Shown in pieces: positions 17,427 to 26,094 of a stretch of DNA of 64,000 nt. The DNA lies in the NCBI GenBank assembly GCA_021648745.1, contig JAKISE010000005.1:4258-68257 (forward strand), given 5' to 3'. Made by a program: the position numbers and the translations under genes. Numbering within the stretch: the first letter of the stretch is position 1; each line of letters opens with the position of its first letter. Below the pieces are notes generated by a model. It had not been told where the DNA came from. It saw nothing but the letters and a program-made list of their open reading frames with translations, and did not search any database. The DNA is from Cyclobacteriaceae bacterium. GTDB lineage: Bacteria; Bacteroidota; Bacteroidia; Cytophagales; Cyclobacteriaceae.

Positions 17427-17834
17427 TTATTTACTTTCAAACACCTCACACTCGATTTCTATTTCAGCCTTAACAGAGGCTGCAGCAGAGCAGTACTTGT
17501 GAGTGGCCATAATTGCCACTTTTTCAAAGGTTGCTAAATTGGTATCAGGAGAGATTAAGGTATATTTAGAAGTGATATGAGTAAGCCCTCTTGGGTGCTC
17601 GTCTCTTCGTACACCGGTGGTTTCTACGGTAAGATCAACAAAAGTTTTACGCTTTTTCTTGAGCATAGATACAATATCTACAGCTGCACAACCAGCAATG
17701 GATGCTAACATTATTTCAATGGGTGCAAGACTTTTTTTGTCTTCTGCCTTACGCATATCTATATTGATGGTATTGCCATTTTCATTTTCGGCAATGTATA
17801 ATTCATCTTCTAAGTAGCGGGTAATTACTTTCAT
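17427..17834 (-). CDS. OsmC family protein
   Basis: The protein has 135 residues. Both catalytic-type cysteines of the OsmC/Ohr fold are present: C49 in SIAGCAAVDIV and C115 in THKYCSAAAS. The family reduces organic hydroperoxides or acts on other thiol-linked substrates. The block GVRRDEHPRGLTHI is typical of the YhfA-like subgroup of general OsmC proteins, not Ohr. It lies near tpx on the same strand (155 nt away), which fits a peroxide-defence neighbourhood, though an intervening repeat suggests separate transcripts. Confidence 0.9.
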   Translation of the reverse strand: MKVITRYLEDELYIAENENGNTINIDMRKAEDKKSLAPIEIMLASIAGCAAVDIVSMLKKKRKTFVDLTVETTGVRRDEHPRGLTHITSKYTLISPDTNLATFEKVAIMATHKYCSAAASVKAEIEIECEVFESK

Positions 17835-17930
17835 AGTTTTCTAAAATTAAAACATCATAACGATCCGCCTTTTGATGGGGAAGCAATCTGTTTATAAATT
17901 TCAGTTTAATATTAACAGATTTCTTCGTGC

Positions 17931-17964
17931 CCTGCCTTTGCCGAAACGGCTACGTGCAGGCAGG
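17931..17964. repeat. REP-like palindrome between tpx and osmC
   Basis: CCTGCCT (17931-17937) pairs with AGGCAGG (17958-17964), with an inner GCCG/CGGC pair (17940-17943 and 17947-17950). The following CTCGCAATGACG stretch is part of the same GC-rich unit. Palindromic GC-rich units of this kind are scattered repeats in many Bacteroidota. Confidence 0.5.
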
Positions 17965-17989
17965 CTCGCAATGACGATAAGGTATTTAT

Positions 17990-18484
17990 TTATAAAGCAG
18001 CCAATGCCTTATCGTAATCAGGCTCTTGAACTATTTCAGGAACTTGCTCTGAATAGATAACTTTCCCATCTTCATCAATCACTACTACTGCTCTTGAGTG
18101 TAGCCCTTCCATTGGGCCATCTACAATATTGGTTTTATAGGCCGTAGCAAAATTGGTATTTTTAAAATCTGAAAGATTAATTACATTTTTAATTCCTTCT
18201 GCCTCGCAAAAACGATTGTGAGCAAAAGGTAAATCTTTAGAAATGTTTAAGATAGTAACATCATTATTGCTAGCTTCCTCATTGAATTTACGCACCGAAG
18301 CAGCACAAATACCTGTATCTAAGGAAGGGAATATGTTAAGGATTACTTTTTTGCCTTTAAAATCAGAAAGACTAGCGTTTGATAAATCAGTTTTTGTAAG
18401 CGTAAAAAGTGGAGCTTCATGCCCTGCTTCTGGCAAAGAGCCTGCAGTATGAATGTCGTTTCCTTTTAATGTAATCGTAGCCAT
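17990..18484 (-). CDS. tpx: Thiol peroxidase Tpx
   Basis: The 164-residue protein matches atypical 2-Cys peroxiredoxin Tpx along its length. The peroxidatic Cys60 sits in SLDTGICAASVRKFN and the resolving Cys93 in AHNRFCEAEGI, matching the E. coli Cys61/Cys95 layout. It reduces hydrogen peroxide and alkyl hydroperoxides, normally with thioredoxin; trxB is in this window at 47767. No signal peptide is present, so here it is probably cytoplasmic. Confidence 0.95.
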   Translation of the reverse strand: MATITLKGNDIHTAGSLPEAGHEAPLFTLTKTDLSNASLSDFKGKKVILNIFPSLDTGICAASVRKFNEEASNNDVTILNISKDLPFAHNRFCEAEGIKNVINLSDFKNTNFATAYKTNIVDGPMEGLHSRAVVVIDEDGKVIYSEQVPEIVQEPDYDKALAAL

Positions 18485-18563
18485 ATTTTTTTAGTTATTT
18501 GTTAATGGGTTATTAATTATTGGTTTTAGAATTAACTTATTAGATAACCAATAACTGTTTTTT

Positions 18564-20828
18564 TTATTTCTGTTGTTTAATCAAATTTAATGCTGATCCT
18601 GCATTAAACCACTCTATTTGACTTTGATTATACGTATGGTTGCAAACTACTACATCACTTGTCCCATCTTTATGAGATAGTTTCAGTAGAATTTGTTTTC
18701 CAGGGGCGAAGTTATTTAGGTTAACAGTTTCAATTATATCATCTTCCTGAAATTTGGTGTAATCATCCTTATTATCGAAGGTTAGGCCAAGCATTCCTTG
18801 TTTCTTCAGGTTTGTTTCGTGAATTCTAGCAAATGATTTTACTAATACAATTCGAACTCCCAAATGACGAGGTTCCATTGCTGCGTGTTCCCTCGAAGAC
18901 CCTTCACCATAATTTTCATCTCCAACGACAATAGATCCGACACCTGCAGCTTTATAGGCTCTTTGGGTTGCTGGCACGGCACCATATTCACCTGTTAATT
19001 GATTTTTAACAGAATTTGTTTGCTCGTTATAATAATTAACCGCACCAATTAGCATATTATCAGAAATATTATCTAAATGACCTCTATAACGTAACCAAGG
19101 GCCAGCCATTGAAATATGATCAGTAGTACATTTTCCTTTGGCTTTTATTAAAAGCTTCATTTCTGTAAGCTCGCCTCCAGGAAAAGGGGAAAAAGGTTCT
19201 AATAATTGCAATCTTTTAGAATCTTCTGCTACAGATATAGTGACACCAGAACCATCGTCAGCAGGTTCTTTGTAGCCATTATCTTCTACTGCAAATCCTT
19301 GAGTTGGCAATTCTATGCCGGTAGGCTCTGCTAGTTTAACAGATTCTCCTTTATCATTTACAAGCTCATCAGTTACAGGATTGAAATCTAATTTACCTGA
19401 AATGGCAATGGCGGCCACCATTTCTGGAGAGGCAACAAATGCGTGCGTATTTGGGTTGCCATCAGCACGTTTTGCAAAATTTCTATTAAATGAGTGCACA
19501 ATGGAGTTTTTCTTTTGATCTTCTGCCCCTGGCCTTGCCCACTGGCCAATACAAGGGCCACAGGCATTGGTAAATATTTTAGTAGATTCAAACTTATTAA
19601 ATGTATCTAATAGACCATCTCTTTCCGCTGTAAAACGAACTTGCTCAGAGCCTGGGTTGATTCCCAACGAAGCCTTAGCAGTGAGTCCTTTGCTAACCGC
19701 ATCCTCTACAATGGAAGCTGCTCGAGTCAAATCTTCATACGAAGAATTAGTACACGAGCCAATCAAAGCCCACTCAATATCTGTAGGCCAATCATTGGCA
19801 GCAGCTTTTTCCTTCATTTCAGCTACTGGAGTAGCTAAATCAGGCGTAAATGGCCCGTTTAAATGAGGGGTAAGTTCTGAAAGATTAATTTCAATTACTT
19901 CGTCAAAATATTGTTCTGGGTTGGCGTATACTTCAGGGTCACCAGTTAAGTGCTCTTTAACCTCATCTGCCAAATCAACCACATCTTGACGACCAGTAGA
20001 AGCTAAATATCTACGCATACTATCGTCATAACCAAAAGTTGAAGTGGTTGCACCAATTTCAGCCCCCATATTACAGATTGTTCCTTTACCAGTAGCAGAT
20101 AACGACTTAGCACCCTCACCAAAATATTCAACAATGGCACCTGTGCCACCTTTGGCGGTTAAAATACCCGCAACTTTTAGGATAACATCCTTAGGAGCTG
20201 TCCAGCCATTTAGCCTACCTATTAGTTTAACCCCAATTAGTTTCGGAAATTTCAATTCCCAAGGCATATTCGCCATTACATCAACCGCATCAGCACCACC
20301 AACACCTATGGCCACCATGCCTAAACCACCAGCATTAACTGTATGCGAATCTGTCCCGATCATCATTCCTCCAGGAAATGCATAATTCTCTAATACTACT
20401 TGGTGAATAATGCCTGCACCTGGTTTCCAAAACCCAATCCCATACTTATTCGATACCGTTTCAAGAAAGTCAAACACTTCTCCCGAAGCTGATTTAGCTG
20501 ATGATAAATCATTAGCAGCTCCTTCTTTGGCTAAAATTAAATGATCGCAATGCACAGTGGTTGGCACAGCTACTTTGGTTTTACCAGCTTGCATAAATTG
20601 CAATAAGGCCATTTGAGCAGTAGCATCCTGGCAAGCAATCCTGTCTGGGGCAAAATCAACATAAGTCATTCCTCTTTTATGGGAGACACTGGCATTTCCT
20701 TCTGATAGATGTGCATATAAAATTTTCTCTGAAAGAGTAAGTGGGTGGTTAACTATTTTACGTGCTGCTGCAATGCGTTCTGGGTAGGCTGCGTACACAG
20801 CTTTTATCATATCAATGTCGAATGCCAT
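18564..20828 (-). CDS. acn: Aconitate hydratase (mitochondrial/ACO2-type)
   Basis: The 754-residue enzyme converts citrate to isocitrate in the TCA cycle. The cluster-ligating cysteines are C359 ([11 protein letters not shown]) and C423/C426 ([10 protein letters not shown]). Other signatures are [13 protein letters not shown] (158-170) and the C-terminal swivel domain with [21 protein letters not shown]. The length and sequence fit the ACO2-like class usual in Bacteroidota, not AcnB. It stands alone. A TAAATTTG sequence (minus strand, 20937-20930) about 105 nt upstream is a candidate -7 element. Confidence 0.96.
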   Translation of the reverse strand: MAFDIDMIKAVYAAYPERIAAARKIVNHPLTLSEKILYAHLSEGNASVSHKRGMTYVDFAPDRIACQDATAQMALLQFMQAGKTKVAVPTTVHCDHLILAKEGAANDLSSAKSASGEVFDFLETVSNKYGIGFWKPGAGIIHQVVLENYAFPGGMMIGTDSHTVNAGGLGMVAIGVGGADAVDVMANMPWELKFPKLIGVKLIGRLNGWTAPKDVILKVAGILTAKGGTGAIVEYFGEGAKSLSATGKGTICNMGAEIGATTSTFGYDDSMRRYLASTGRQDVVDLADEVKEHLTGDPEVYANPEQYFDEVIEINLSELTPHLNGPFTPDLATPVAEMKEKAAANDWPTDIEWALIGSCTNSSYEDLTRAASIVEDAVSKGLTAKASLGINPGSEQVRFTAERDGLLDTFNKFESTKIFTNACGPCIGQWARPGAEDQKKNSIVHSFNRNFAKRADGNPNTHAFVASPEMVAAIAISGKLDFNPVTDELVNDKGESVKLAEPTGIELPTQGFAVEDNGYKEPADDGSGVTISVAEDSKRLQLLEPFSPFPGGELTEMKLLIKAKGKCTTDHISMAGPWLRYRGHLDNISDNMLIGAVNYYNEQTNSVKNQLTGEYGAVPATQRAYKAAGVGSIVVGDENYGEGSSREHAAMEPRHLGVRIVLVKSFARIHETNLKKQGMLGLTFDNKDDYTKFQEDDIIETVNLNNFAPGKQILLKLSHKDGTSDVVVCNHTYNQSQIEWFNAGSALNLIKQQK

Positions 20829-21149
20829 AAGTATAAATTAGAATGTTTAAAATCTTTTCGAGTTACCCTTAATATATAAGACTTTTTAATGTTAATAAAA
20901 AGGAATTACCCCTGTATTTTTTTGGAATACAAATTTAGTATAAATTGTGATGTAATGGATGCGTTTTAAGCTTTGTATTGATTGATTTATACAATTATTT
21001 TTCCGTTCTTTAGGCGCGATAAAGTATTCTAAGTAAAACAATCTGGAGTCTAGGTTTATATACCTAAGGCATTGAATGCCAAAATGGCCTACCTTTGGGT
21101 TACTTTATGTTAAAATTATCCATTTATTAAGTACATTTTGAATATTCAG
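20829..21149. other. Intergenic region, divergent promoters of acn and the SprB gene pair
   Basis: This 321-bp AT-rich stretch has no gene. Two sequences match TAnnTTTG exactly: TAAATTTG on the minus strand (20937-20930, toward acn) and TACCTTTG on the plus strand (21090-21097, about 53 nt before the next ATG). Neither has a TTTG at 19-21 nt upstream, so they are candidates only. A short inverted repeat TAGGT-TTATAT-ACCTA lies at 21051-21066. Confidence 0.4.
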
Positions 21150-21494
21150 ATGAAATATAAAATATTGATAATCACGTTAGTAGTGATGTCTTTTGGATCT
21201 ATAAGTGCTTTCCCTCAATGCACAAATAAAATTTCTGTTGATTCTAATGTGAATCCCACTAAAACTACTGGGGTGATTTTAGTCGATATTAAAAGTGATA
21301 CAAACTATACCTGTACTCTTCTTGTCGAAACTGCCTCTGGAGATGTTTTAGTTAGCAAAAAAAAGGCAAGAGGTAATAAAAAGCTGGAATTTAAGGATTT
21401 GAATTTGGATAAATTATATTCTATTAAGGTGGTTTTTTCTAATGAAAAAGACTTTTTGTGTAGTAGTTTAAGTAAAAAAATAATTCTGAAGTAG
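21150..21494 (+). CDS. Small secreted protein of unknown function
   Basis: About 114 residues from ATG 21150 (MKYKILIITLVVMSFGSISAFPQ), an obvious signal peptide. The mature part is a predicted beta-sandwich-like domain with two cysteines near its ends and a Lys-rich C-terminus (SSLSKKIILK). I do not recognise a family. It stops 6 nt before the large SprB-repeat gene and is therefore co-transcribed with it, so it may be exported alongside it or help it. A small SprB-like domain is a possible alternative. Confidence 0.65.
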   Translation: MKYKILIITLVVMSFGSISAFPQCTNKISVDSNVNPTKTTGVILVDIKSDTNYTCTLLVETASGDVLVSKKKARGNKKLEFKDLNLDKLYSIKVVFSNEKDFLCSSLSKKIILK

Positions 21495-21500
21495 GTTATT

Positions 21501-24500
21501 ATGAAGAAGATATTTGGATTGATTTTTCTTATTTCAGCACTAGGTTTTTCAAATAGATCTTTTGGGCAGCTTATAATCAATGCATCTCAGACGGATGTAA
21601 GCTGCTTTGGAGGAAATGATGGAACCATTACTGTAAACGTGATTTCAGGAACGGCTCCCTTTCGGTATCAGTTAGTTTATCAAACAGGAGGTGGCGATGT
21701 TGATCTTTCTGATCAAGTTGGAATTGCGGCTACAAGCTTTACTTTTAAAACTGGAAATGGTTCTTTAAATGAACCGGGTGCAGAGGCCTTTGGTATTCCA
21801 AGACACGGTTTGTATAAGATTACTGTTATCTCGAGTGATCCTATAATAATACCTGACAATCCTAAGTCATTAACAGTTTCTGTGAATGAGCCATCAGAAG
21901 TTATTTACTCAACTAACTTAACACCAAATTGTAGTGGGACAAGTGGTGCCATAGAATTTACGGTAAGTGGTGGAACACCGGGCTACGTAATTAGCTTTAC
22001 TTCTGCTCCAGGGGCTTTGCCAGGAGGTGGCTCAATTGGGACTTCAGGTGGAATTTTTACAGAATCTAATTTGATTACAGGAGACTACACATTTGATATT
22101 ACGGATGCAAACAACTGTGTTGAATCTAATACTGTTACTATTTTGCCTGCAGCTATTGATGCCCCAATTTCGGAAAATGGTCCTCAAACGATTTGTGAAG
22201 GGCAATCTCAAACTGTTACTATCAACCCTTCTGAATTAAATACTTCATATCAAGTTCAATTGAATGGAGTTGATTTTGGTGCACCTATAATAGGTGATGG
22301 CAATCCTTTATTACTAGCGACCATAGGTTTAGCTGATGGGTTAACTCCTGGAGGATCGCCTCATACCATTACAGTGGATGCATCCTTGAATGGCTGTACT
22401 AACACCCTAACAGATCAAATAGACTTAACGGTAAATCCGTTACCACTAGACGAATCAATAGTGGAAGTTGGAACACCAACAATATGTGATGGAACGGATC
22501 AAACAGTTACCCTTACAAATTCAGAATTAGGAGCTGATTACCAGGTTCAGATTAATGGGGTTGATTTTGGAGGAGTATTTACAGGCACTGGCATAGCGAA
22601 TGAATTAATAAGCACGATACCAGCAGCAAGTTTAACCTCGGCAGGCTCTCCTTATACGATAACAGTAGATGCATTATTGAATGGCTGTCCATTAACATTA
22701 ACAGATCAAATATTGGTAACGGTAAATGCAGCAGCCGAAGCAGGTGTGGCAACACCTCAATCAACTTGTCCAACCGATAATGCTTTTGACCTCTTTTTAG
22801 GTTTAACAGGCAATAATACAGGTGGTGCTTGGAATGATGACGATGCAACAGGACAGTTGTCGGGGAGTATATTTAATGCAGCAGCCCTTTCTATTGTAGT
22901 AACTACAACGTTTAATTTTACTTATACAGTAACCGGAATTCCTCCTTGTGTTGATGATATGGTTACATTACAAGTTACGGTTGATCCAGCTGCATCAACT
23001 ACTGCTCCTAACGGAGGGGTGCTTATGATACAGGATCTATGCCAAGATGAAACAAGTGTTAGCCTAATGGCAAATACTACAGTGGGTGCAACGGTTAGAT
23101 GGTTTGATGATGCTGCTAAAACAAACTTATTGTTCACAGGTAATCCATATCAACCTACATTAGATTTAAGTACACCTGTTGCTCCATTAGTACAGTATTT
23201 TGTTAGTCAAGAAGGTGCTTGTGGAGAAAGTTCATTGACACAGTTTGACGTAAATGTGATTGCAAAACCAAATGCTGGAACATCCACTCCACAAAATGCA
23301 TGTAATTTAGATAACGGGTTTGATTTGTTTACTGGCTTAACGGGTAATGATGCTGGTGGAACTTGGAATGATGATGATGCTACAGGAGCCTTGACTGGTT
23401 CAATATTTGATGCCACTACAGCTGGAATTGTGGTAGGTCAATCTTATGATTTTACTTATACTGTTTTAGGAACAGGTGCTTGTTTAGGAACCGATGTTTC
23501 TACCACTTTAACAGTAACGATAACTGGAGCAAGTGCACCTCCTACTGGTTCAAGCCCAATATCAGCTTGTCAGAACAGCCAAACAGCACCAGTAATAACT
23601 GTTTCTGGTACTAATGTTCTTTGGTACGATGATGCAGCAATGACCAATCCATCCATAGGTTCGGGGTCTAGCCTTAATTTAGCTGGACTGATAGATTTAA
23701 GTATTCTAGGACCTACGTCTTTCTTTGCAACGCAGAATGAAGGCTGTGGAGAATCTGGAGTGGAAGAAATAATTGTTGAAGTAATCGAGTGTATTGGAAA
23801 CTGCAATTTTACGGTTCAAGTAAATCCTTTTCCCGCAACTTGTCAGTTTACTGATAACGGGACTAAAGACGGTGGAGTAAGCTTTGTATTAACAGGGGTA
23901 AATACCAATCCATTTTATTCAATATTTGAATCCGATGGCACTATTATCGTTAGTCAATCAGGTTCGGATTTTGGTAAATTTTTAGGGCCTGGTACGTATA
24001 AATATAAAGTAGAAGATTTAGATGCAGGTTGTGGTCAAGAAGGGGAGTTTACAGTTGAACTGCAAGAAACTAAAGTAACTGGAACCGTTAGTAAAGCTGG
24101 AGATATAGCCTGTTTCGGTGATCCAACTGGAGGTTCTGCAGTTATAACAGTAGATGGAGGTAACGGAAATATATTTGAGTATAGTGCTGATGCCGGTGCG
24201 AGTTGGATAGCATTTAGCTCGGGCAGCACGGTAATTGGTTTGCCTGTTGGTGAAGATTATAATATCTTAATAAGAGTTGATGAAGATGATTTATGTCCAT
24301 TTAGTGCTCCTATATCTATTTCTGAACCTGCAGCTATTGAGGCTGTAGCAGCAAAATTAAGCGACACCTACCCTGAGCAAGATATTGGTTCTTTTATAGT
24401 TGGCAGTATAGACTCTGACAACCCTCCTTTTGATATTCAATTATTGGATGGAGATGGATTTGTTATTGAGGATTTTCAAGCAATAATTCCAGATAGGTTT

Positions 24501-24872
24501 GGGAATTATAGCCATGTTTTTGGACAACTGCCAATAGGTATTTATAATGCCGTTGTTAGAGACTCTACTGGTTGTGATATAGTACTTGAAATAAGTATCG
24601 AATCTAAAACTGATGTTTCAATTCCCAATGTTTTTACACCAAATAATGATGGTATTAATGAAGCCTTTATTATTTTAAATAAAAAGGCGAGCACTAAATT
24701 GGTAATTGTTAATCGCTGGGGTGTACGAGTGTTTAATAGTGACGATTACCAAAATGACTGGCGTGCAGAAGGCGTACCTGATGGTATTTACTTCTACACA
24801 ATTAGTATGGATGGCCAAGCATATAACGGGTCGGTTGAAGTATGGCGTGGTGGTGCAAAGATTAATAATTAG
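21501..24872 (+). CDS. SprB-repeat protein with type B gliding/T9SS C-terminal domain
   Basis: The 1123-residue protein has a signal peptide (MKKIFGLIFLISALGFSNRSFG). Residues about 30-55 form a SprB repeat (DVSCFGGNDGTITVNVISGT), and others follow at about 130-215 and 870-960. The middle holds internal repeats: two copies of a PQ..C...N.FDLF.GLTGN..G..WNDDDATG module (about 415-480 and 593-660) and two copies of an NGCxxTLTDQ module. The C-terminal 85 residues are the gliding-motility-associated domain, starting IPNVFTPNNDGINE and containing NRWGVRVFN and DGIYFY. This domain is a type IX secretion signal (type B). It is an adhesin or surface protein exported by T9SS. Confidence 0.92.
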   Translation: MKKIFGLIFLISALGFSNRSFGQLIINASQTDVSCFGGNDGTITVNVISGTAPFRYQLVYQTGGGDVDLSDQVGIAATSFTFKTGNGSLNEPGAEAFGIPRHGLYKITVISSDPIIIPDNPKSLTVSVNEPSEVIYSTNLTPNCSGTSGAIEFTVSGGTPGYVISFTSAPGALPGGGSIGTSGGIFTESNLITGDYTFDITDANNCVESNTVTILPAAIDAPISENGPQTICEGQSQTVTINPSELNTSYQVQLNGVDFGAPIIGDGNPLLLATIGLADGLTPGGSPHTITVDASLNGCTNTLTDQIDLTVNPLPLDESIVEVGTPTICDGTDQTVTLTNSELGADYQVQINGVDFGGVFTGTGIANELISTIPAASLTSAGSPYTITVDALLNGCPLTLTDQILVTVNAAAEAGVATPQSTCPTDNAFDLFLGLTGNNTGGAWNDDDATGQLSGSIFNAAALSIVVTTTFNFTYTVTGIPPCVDDMVTLQVTVDPAASTTAPNGGVLMIQDLCQDETSVSLMANTTVGATVRWFDDAAKTNLLFTGNPYQPTLDLSTPVAPLVQYFVSQEGACGESSLTQFDVNVIAKPNAGTSTPQNACNLDNGFDLFTGLTGNDAGGTWNDDDATGALTGSIFDATTAGIVVGQSYDFTYTVLGTGACLGTDVSTTLTVTITGASAPPTGSSPISACQNSQTAPVITVSGTNVLWYDDAAMTNPSIGSGSSLNLAGLIDLSILGPTSFFATQNEGCGESGVEEIIVEVIECIGNCNFTVQVNPFPATCQFTDNGTKDGGVSFVLTGVNTNPFYSIFESDGTIIVSQSGSDFGKFLGPGTYKYKVEDLDAGCGQEGEFTVELQETKVTGTVSKAGDIACFGDPTGGSAVITVDGGNGNIFEYSADAGASWIAFSSGSTVIGLPVGEDYNILIRVDEDDLCPFSAPISISEPAAIEAVAAKLSDTYPEQDIGSFIVGSIDSDNPPFDIQLLDGDGFVIEDFQAIIPDRFGNYSHVFGQLPIGIYNAVVRDSTGCDIVLEISIESKTDVSIPNVFTPNNDGINEAFIILNKKASTKLVIVNRWGVRVFNSDDYQNDWRAEGVPDGIYFYTISMDGQAYNGSVEVWRGGAKINN

Positions 24873-24928
24873 TAGTACTGAGTTGAAAGTCCAAAACCGA
24901 AAGTGATTCTTCAAGCTTCGAACTTCTA

Positions 24929-24955
24929 GCTTAAATTTCTGTAAGAAATTTAAGC
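24929..24955. terminator. Long hairpin at the 3' end of the LuxC-like gene
   Basis: GCTTAAATTTCT-GTA-AGAAATTTAAGC has a perfect 12-bp stem and 3-nt loop. It covers the stop codon and last seven codons of the minus-strand reductase and faces the convergent SprB gene. No U-run follows, so terminator function is uncertain. Confidence 0.4.
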
Positions 24956-25938
24956 GTATCTACTCCGTCTGCATAATCTAGCACTTCAGGATACTGACCC
25001 TCCCCAAAAGGAATGCAGTCTAGCCGATTAGCTTCTGAGCCAATAATGCACTGGATCTTATCTTTATTTATTTCTAATCTTGATTTTAAGGCTTCTGTAT
25101 CGGTGTACACTTCATAAAAAAGTACCGCAAGAGGCGAAACTAATTCGGAGGATTCTTTAAGAAGCAAAAACCCAGTATCTAAATGTGGCTCTCTATTTAC
25201 CAAGTAAATAGATTTATTATAATCATAATTATTTACCCATTTACTATGAAATGCAATGTCTTTATACGCATTGAGCACATCTAAAAAGGATATAAAATCA
25301 TATTCTTTAGGTACATATAACTTAGATACATTTCTACAGCCTAAACCAAAATAAGAAAATATATCCTTGCCCAACGCAATAATGTCTTCATCTGTTTCAT
25401 CTCCTTTAAGTACGGCACAAGAAGTGCGATTTTTACGAATTATATGCGGTTGCTTCCCAAAATATTGTTTAAAATATCGAGCAGAGTTATCGCTTCCCGT
25501 AGCAATTACCGCATCAATATGTTCAAGTTTACCTACGTATTCTATTTGATCCTCAAACGTTTGTTCTATTGAAATAAGCAAATCTGTTAGCAGGGGCATT
25601 AATACTTTATCTTGTGAGCTAAGCTTAATAACGGCCTTATTGCCACTAATAAGTACAGACAGTAAATCGTGAAACCCTACGAGTGGAATATTGCCTGCCA
25701 TAACTATCCCTATTCGTTTGACAGAACTGTTAAGAGTGTAGGCTTCAGCCCAAGACGTTAAAGCGTCTTTCTTTAGCATTTTAGAAATACCTGAAATAGC
25801 CATTGCAACCGATTCTTGTGTAAACCAGCGGTTTTCATTACCAGCTTTATCGGCCCAATCTAGTAATTTTTCTTTCGAAAGGCCATTAAGAACTTTTCCT
25901 AGTTGACTAAGTGCTTCAATACGTTGAGTAAGTTTCAT
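24931..25938 (-). CDS. Acyl-CoA reductase (LuxC-like)
   Basis: About 335 residues from ATG 25938 (MKLTQRIEALSQLGKVL). An upstream ATG at 25956 would add six residues. The LuxC-type nucleotide-binding region includes GIVMAGNIPLVGFHDLLSVLISGNKAVIKLSSQD. The aldehyde-dehydrogenase-like catalytic cysteine is probably in GLGCRNVSKLYVP. Related enzymes reduce acyl-CoA or acyl-protein thioesters to aldehydes. In Bacteroidota this gene is common as a stand-alone single copy and does not mean bioluminescence; no luxAB or luxD is nearby. Its in vivo substrate is unknown. Confidence 0.85.
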   Translation of the reverse strand: MKLTQRIEALSQLGKVLNGLSKEKLLDWADKAGNENRWFTQESVAMAISGISKMLKKDALTSWAEAYTLNSSVKRIGIVMAGNIPLVGFHDLLSVLISGNKAVIKLSSQDKVLMPLLTDLLISIEQTFEDQIEYVGKLEHIDAVIATGSDNSARYFKQYFGKQPHIIRKNRTSCAVLKGDETDEDIIALGKDIFSYFGLGCRNVSKLYVPKEYDFISFLDVLNAYKDIAFHSKWVNNYDYNKSIYLVNREPHLDTGFLLLKESSELVSPLAVLFYEVYTDTEALKSRLEINKDKIQCIIGSEANRLDCIPFGEGQYPEVLDYADGVDTLKFLTEI

Positions 25939-26094
25939 AGCATCATGTTGAAGCACAAAGTTAATGGACTAAATTGTGAGCTTTGGATAATCTCTTATTA
26001 ATTATGGTGTTTAAACATTTGCTCAAATTGGTATTTTTAAACCATTTAATTGTAGTTTAGGAACTCGATTATTAACCAATTAAAAACCCATTCT

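Noticed and set aside
24931..25938. LuxC-like protein as evidence of a bioluminescence operon
   Set aside because: No luxA, luxB, luxD or luxE nearby; such stand-alone reductases are common in Bacteroidota.
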